Shown here piece after piece: positions 59,341-64,000 of a stretch of 64,000 bases of DNA. Position 1 is the first letter of the stretch. Each line of letters starts with the position of its first letter. Where the stretch lies: assembly GCA_963576785.1 (NCBI GenBank), contig OY756143.1, positions 496,001-560,000 on the forward strand, given 5' to 3'. Both the position numbers and the translations under genes were made by a program. The notes under the pieces were generated by a model that was not told the origin of the DNA, made no database searches, and was given only the letters and a program-made list of their open reading frames with translations. Source of the DNA: Chlorophyllum brunneum. Lineage: Eukaryota; Basidiomycota; Agaricomycetes; Agaricales; Agaricaceae.

Positions 59341-60153
59341 TCAGTGATGGAAGATGTCATCCAATTCGCCTTCTTTAACTCTGATTTCGACAACTTCGAC
59401 TTCGTAATCGGTGCTTGAAGAGTTGGAGGAGAGGAAACCACGGGCGTTGGGTGGAGAGGTTGAAGCGACATCTAGGGTTTGTGGAGTGATCAAGAGGAGT
59501 GAGGTTATTTTTCGTGAGAGATAAAGATATGCCGAAGGAATGACGATGAAGATGACATGAGTGGGGGTAAAAGAGTGAGAGGAGAGTGTATACATACATC
59601 TGTCCTTGGCATAAGGCGGAATGAAAAGGTCCTGAAGGAATTGGTGTTGAGCACACATCATTAGAATAGCGAGTGAGAAATGTACTTGATTCCAAACGAA
59701 ACCTTGGCTACGATGAATAGTCAAGATAGGCCTGAGAGTATACGTTGGTTGGCGTTGTTTCTTCCTATGCCTACGTCCACGGGTCGGTTCGGGTTCAGGT
59801 TCGACAGCTCGTTGTTTGCCTTTCGTATCCTTCTGTACCTCCTTCTCTTTATCCTTCCCCCCATCCTGATCCATATCCACATCTTCACCATTATCTTCCC
59901 GACGATTCTTCCTCTCTCTCCCCAAATCACTCGTTTCGGAATCACTAGAATGTTCCAGTCTACCAGTAATATGATGAGATTGCTGTGAATAATCTTCATC
60001 ATCTTCTGAACAAGAATCATCAGAACAGCAACTGGAAGTATAATCATCATCGTCATAAGGGATTTCTTCATAACAAGCCCAAGTGGGTGGAGAAGCGGCT
60101 CGACCAATAGCACGACGTCGGAAGTAGTAAGAGTTGGGTGCTGCGGTGGTCAT
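59341..60153 (-). CDS. acidic, low-complexity protein of unknown function, 210 aa
   Basis: Exons 60153-59686, 59631-59598 (34 nt) and 59471-59341; introns GTACAT...TTCAG (54 bp) and GTATGT...CCTAG (126 bp), phases sum to 211 codons. The protein starts MTTAAPNSYYFRRR, has very acidic stretches (YDDDDYTSSCCSDD; SEDDEDYSQQ; DVDMDQDGG), a basic patch (RGRRHRKKQRQP), then the most ordered part (RPILTIHRSQGFVWNQ joined to DLFIPPYAKDR) and an acidic tail. No domain recognised. The start is set by the ATG after which composition is coding; a longer frame upstream to 60243 is unlikely. Divergent from THG1 with a 399-bp shared upstream region. Confidence 0.8.
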   Translation of the reverse strand: MTTAAPNSYYFRRRAIGRAASPPTWACYEEIPYDDDDYTSSCCSDDSCSEDDEDYSQQSHHITGRLEHSSDSETSDLGRERKNRREDNGEDVDMDQDGGKDKEKEVQKDTKGKQRAVEPEPEPTRGRRHRKKQRQPTYTLRPILTIHRSQGFVWNQVHFSLAILMMCAQHQFLQDLFIPPYAKDRCMYTLSSHSFTPTHVIFIVIPSAYLYLSRKITSLLLITPQTLDVASTSPPNARGFLSSNSSSTDYEVEVVEIRVKEGELDDIFHH

Positions 60154-60552
60154 TGTAATGGGAAAGAATTGAAGTGAGTTTACGAGAGAGTGGTGGTGAA
60201 GGTGGAAGACAACGAGGACGAGGTGTGGTGATTGTTTGGCCACTGCGCCTGGGCTGTGGTACGGACCTCCATTAGGAAACTCTTGCCTTTTTGGGTCGCT
60301 TCTCTGCCTCGAGTGTGACTCGAGTCATTTGACGCTGAGCTGGGGCTGGGGTGATGGTGTGGTGGGCTCAGGGTGTGTGTGTAGAACATTGGAGGACCAA
60401 TATAAGGTGATCACATCAGTCTGCTCGCCATCCCTCGTGTCATTCGGCTTTACACCGTAATTGCGCTGTGACCAGTTAAGTAGCTTTCTTATCTTATCTT
60501 ATCTCCGTAATATATCAGTCATATCGCATCACAACACACCACATTTTTAACA
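60154..60552. promoter_or_regulatory. shared upstream region of two divergent genes
   Basis: 399 bp between the start codons of the acidic-protein gene (-) and THG1 (+), likely a bidirectional promoter. TTATCTTATCTTATCT repeats lie at 60488-60502; no clear TATA box. Confidence 0.5.
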
Positions 60553-62812
60553 ATGGCCAACACCAAATACGCATACGTCCGCAAATTCGAGCTTCCGGAT
60601 CCTCTTCTTCCAGGTACATTCCTTGTATTCAGACTAGACGGTCATTCTTTTCATCGGTGAGCACCCAACCACGACAATAGAATTTCACTTGACACGGGCA
60701 ACAGATTCTCCGAAATTCATAATTTCACAAAACCAAACGATGTGCGGGCGTTAAACTTGATGGACCATGCTGCTCGCGATTTAATGGATCTCCATCCCGA
60801 CATCATCCTAGCATTCGGCGAATCAGACGAATACAGGTCAGTTCATCCTTCATCCAAATTTCAAAAATAAACAAACACACGTCATTTTTATCAGTTTCCT
60901 CTTGAAAAAATCTACTACGGTATACAACCGCCGACAATCCAAAATCCTCTCCACTCTAACCTCCCAATTCACTTCATCCTACCTCTTTCATTGGTCTAAA
61001 TATTTCCCTCAAATGCCGTTACATTACCCACCTTCTTTTGATGGGAGGATAATACTATATCCTACGGAGAAGGAAGTGAAAGATTATTTTGCTTGGAGAC
61101 AAGCTGATAGTACGTCCCCCCATCATTTTTCAAAAATCCTATCCAACTCCCCCTTCAATTTTCAGCGCATATAAATAATCTCTATAATACCACTTTTTGG
61201 GCACTTGTTCAACAAGGCGGACAATCGACTACACAAGCACATACCACTCTCCGCGTACGCAATATTATTATCACACACACACGCAATAATAATAAGTACC
61301 CTATGCGTGTGCGTAATATATATTTATAGGGCACATTCTCGAAAGATAAACACGAGATTCTCTTCTCCCGCTTTAACATCAATTACAACTCCATCAACCC
61401 GCAATTCCGCAAAGGTAGTGTTCTAGTGCGCGAAGAATCCGTGGATGAAGACAAAGACGATATGGTGGTGGAGCTACCTTTGCCAGAAGTTACAAGCCGC
61501 GGAGAAGGGGAAGGAGAATACAGTGTAGAGGTTCGTTCGTTTTAGATATCTATCTATCTTTCGACTGGTTTTTGTTTAGAACTGATCAAGTACTGACATC
61601 GTTTTTGTTTTTTTTTGGTTCATCGATTTTTTCTCCCAAACACAAAAAAACCCTCAGGCCCAACCGGTCCAGAAACCCGGAGGCGTACCGAACCAAAACA
61701 CGCACCCATCTTTAATGGTCGATGACGGCCCCGATCATACAGCACCAGAGAATACGAACCACAAAGAAGAACTTGGGGAACGTGGTGTAGAAAGAGTTAA
61801 GGTTAGTGAGATGTCTCATGATAGCTGTACCAGTGCTAATGGCCCCCCTAACCCCCCAAAAATCATTTCCTCAGGCTCAGCCGATAGAATATATTGAATT
61901 ATCGGGCCCACCTTTAACAACCGATGAAGGCCCCGATCATGCAAGGCAATCGGACCGCGGGGAAGGATCGATAAAACTCGGGGAACGTGGTACAAAGGTC
62001 AGTGAGATATCGACAATTTAGAACTGTGCAAATGCTAATGCGGTTTTACGCTCTTCCTCCCCCTTCCTTTGTTGATTGTTTCTGGCGAAACCTTGTTCAC
62101 TCCCCCCTTCCCCCCACCAAATAATCATAATTACAATGGTCGATGAAGCTTCAAGCTCAACCGGTCACAACAAAACCATCGGGCTCGCCTTTAACGGTCG
62201 ATGACACCCCAGGTCGTGTAATACAGTTAGAAGCTACAAGCCACAGGGAAGGATCAATAGAACTCGGGGAACGCGTTGGACATGGAATACTAGAGGTCAG
62301 TCAGCTATCTCACGACAATTTGTGCAAGTGCTGACGCGATGCGTATTTACGTGTGTTCACCCCCCTTAACTTGGTTCATGGGTCTTTTTTGTATTACTTT
62401 GTCGGAAACCCCCTCCCCGGTCGCCCAATAATCTAAACGGTCGGTGAAGGTACAGGGAGGTAGTGCAACAGAATCCACACCGAATGAAGATATCGGAACG
62501 TCGGTCCCACCTTTCACCATCGATAGCACTGGCGAAATCGGTCATATTGGATCATCATCGACATCAAATGAGCCATTATCATCCGACCAAACCTCACAAC
62601 ATCCAACCAAACCCGAACATAGATTCCCGACCACAAAGCCTCCGGATAATATGATAAGAGAGTCATCTCAACAAACCAATTCATCAAAACCGAATAAGAA
62701 AACGAAATCCAAACCGAAATCCAAACCGAAATCGACACGAATAGAACTATATCATTGTGATCTCATTAGAGAAGAGTTCTGGGATACTCGGCCGCGGTTA
62801 TTTTCAGATTAA
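60553..62812 (+). CDS. THG1: tRNA-His guanylyltransferase with an exon-duplicated insertion, ~505 aa
   Basis: Exons 60553-60656, 60705-60836, 60895-61109, 61166-61254, 61330-61530, 61658-61801, 61875-61997, 62149-62295 and 62450-62812; phases agree throughout. THG1 adds the 5' G(-1) of tRNA-His, needed for histidylation. The core is clear: MANTKYAYVRKFELPD, FRLDGHSFHRF with the first catalytic Asp, FGESDEYSFL with the metal-binding Asp-Glu pair, FDGRIILYP, NNLYNTTFWALVQQGG, and TFSKDKHEILF. The final exon ends with ELYHCDLIREEFW, the usual THG1 C-terminus. Yeast and human proteins are about 237 and 298 aa; here about 200 hydrophilic residues lie between core and C-terminus, encoded by exons 6-8 (and part of 5 and 9), which repeat one another. 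Confidence 0.92.
61658..62450 (+). repeat. tandem exon-intron duplications inside THG1
   Basis: Exons 6, 7 and 8 share AQP(V/I) starts, a PLT(V/T)D(D/E) centre and an ELGERG-like end, and the following introns share GT(T/C)AGTGAGAT...AAATGCTAATG-like sequence. Periods are about 217, 274 and 301 bp. All three exons are multiples of 3 (144, 123, 147 nt), so copy number can change without frame loss. Confidence 0.8.
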
Positions 62813-64000
62813 GTTTTAGTTTTTTTTTACCGTAATTGGTACTGATGGAGGATGAAAGGGGGATCTTGGCGTTCGGTAGTGTGTTTCTTTTAAATGTGAT
62901 GGTTTTGATAGAAATTATGTTCTTTTTATTTTGCCTCTGCTCTTTTGTTTCCCAATATATTATGTTGAGGGGTGTCGAAGATGACGGTTCCATCCACATG
63001 GCCAGAGGTTATGTTCTTCTATTTTAAAATTCTTAGATTATACCGCCCCACTTGACGAGGTCACTGGCGGCCACCTCGGACATGCTACTCGTTATCTTGC
63101 TGAGGCAGTGAGGATAACATTCTCGCTTCCAATCGAACGATCTAACTCGTGGTTGTAGTGCATTCGTCAAACGTTGTTTCCTTCCATATGGGCGCATACC
63201 AATTAGCCACCCGGAGCGTCCTCCCCGACCCCTTTGGATACCGATATAAATTTAACCTTCTAATCTCCGCAACCTAATATATAGCCACGTTCGGTTGTAT
63301 TAATTAAGGTTCTCTGACTTGACCCTCGGTGGAACGGATAGTAGTGATCAAGAAGCCTCCCATCGTTCAACTAACCGACATGATGCGAACAGCTTATTTC
63401 TTATATTCTCGAGTTCGGGAAATCTTGAGAGTTCGAAAACACACGCGTTTCAATTGAATGAGTTGGTGGGCGGAAGGAACAAAAAGTGTCAAGTATTTTT
63501 GCTATCACCCTATAGCCGGGGGTTCTGGGGAACAACTGACGATTTCGTGATTGTGATAAGGCGGAAGACAAAGTGGGTGGCAAATGATCATTCGTGGGGG
63601 AGTGGCAGGTGATGCTTTTTTTGGGATTAGGTTTAAAGGCGAAACAGAGAGAGCACGAGGAACCGTTAAGGAATGATAAGACCCTGGAGCATACTCGTCT
63701 AATATGGCTAGACCATGGTCTGGGGCCTTTGGGAATATCCATGTCAGGTAGTTGGGCGAATGACATGTGAGGACTTTATGAGAGGATCACGGTGGCCATG
63801 CTCGCGTGAACTATGGGAAGCCATTTTTACTATAAGAATATAATTAGATAGCAATCGGCATGGCCAACTTTGTGTTAGTATCAGCAGAAGGACAGTCAGC
63901 CGGGTGAGAAAGACAGATTTAGAAAAGAAGTAGATGATATTGGAGCCTCGAAGGGGTGAGATCGCTGAGCCCGCGGTCCGTGTAGAATAAGCAAACCTCA
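62813..64000. other. right flank, no supported gene
   Basis: After the THG1 stop there are AT-rich 3' sequences and then mixed sequence. Open frames at 63319-63612 (+) and 63401-63766 (-) overlap each other and show no domain. No tRNA fold found. Confidence 0.45.

Noticed and set aside
63050..63150. tRNA gene candidate
   Set aside because: Blocks such as TTCGATTGG on the minus strand resemble a T-arm but no cloverleaf closes.
1..64000. CRISPR array, bacterial operon or rRNA
   Set aside because: The DNA is eukaryotic with spliceosomal introns; no spacer-repeat array or rRNA core sequence seen.

Overview
This window comes from a filamentous basidiomycete, most likely an agaricomycete. The protein-coding genes carry many short introns (mostly 47-63 bp, GT-AG, a few GC-AG). 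A THG1 homologue, a forkhead factor, a mitochondrial ICT1-type release factor and several gene families I associate with mushroom genomes are present. The retrotransposons are fungal types: a chromodomain Ty3/gypsy element, Ty1/copia elements primed by a half-tRNA, and an RNase-H-bearing LINE.

The window has two compartments. Positions 1 to about 33,700 are AT-rich, poor in CpG and full of transposons. From left to right they hold: the 3' part of a gypsy element with an extra 3' ORF and its LTR (1-4210); a CpG-poor stretch with decayed coding traces (4211-17800), cut by a 5'-truncated LINE (9429-11203, 14-bp target-site duplication) but also holding two small spliced genes that look intact (15318-15855 and 16339-16854); a solo copia LTR (17801-18086); and a nested copia complex (19186-33701). 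In that complex an outer minus-strand element G has lost gag and protease. In their place stand a complete but nonsense-ridden element D (+), a fragment F (+), and an inverted 5' part of D (D', -). D and D' form inverted-repeat arms of about 2.8 kb around a 5.1-kb centre. Most stops in these elements are CGA to TGA or CAA/CAG to TAA/TAG, a RIP-like or methylation-decay pattern.

From about 33,700 the DNA becomes CpG-rich and gene-dense: a single-pass membrane protein (34502-37322, -), a forkhead transcription factor (38818-41036, -), a tandem array of a multi-pass membrane gene with fragments of its convergent neighbour (about 42900-50018), the full neighbour gene (50080-52083, -), an ICT1-like peptidyl-tRNA hydrolase (52863-53616, -), a broken copy of the coiled-coil gene X, a fourth copy of the membrane gene (55649-57034), an ICT1 remnant beside intact gene X (57376-58825, +), an acidic protein (59341-60153, -) and a divergent THG1 (60553-62812, +). 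The THG1 copy has about 200 extra residues encoded by tandemly duplicated exons.

The euchromatic half has been shaped by segmental duplication. The membrane gene plus the 3' end of its convergent partner was copied repeatedly, and the ICT1/X divergent pair was duplicated and then lost reciprocally, so one full copy of each gene survives at a different place. All alignments were made by eye; family names marked as recollection were not checked against a database.
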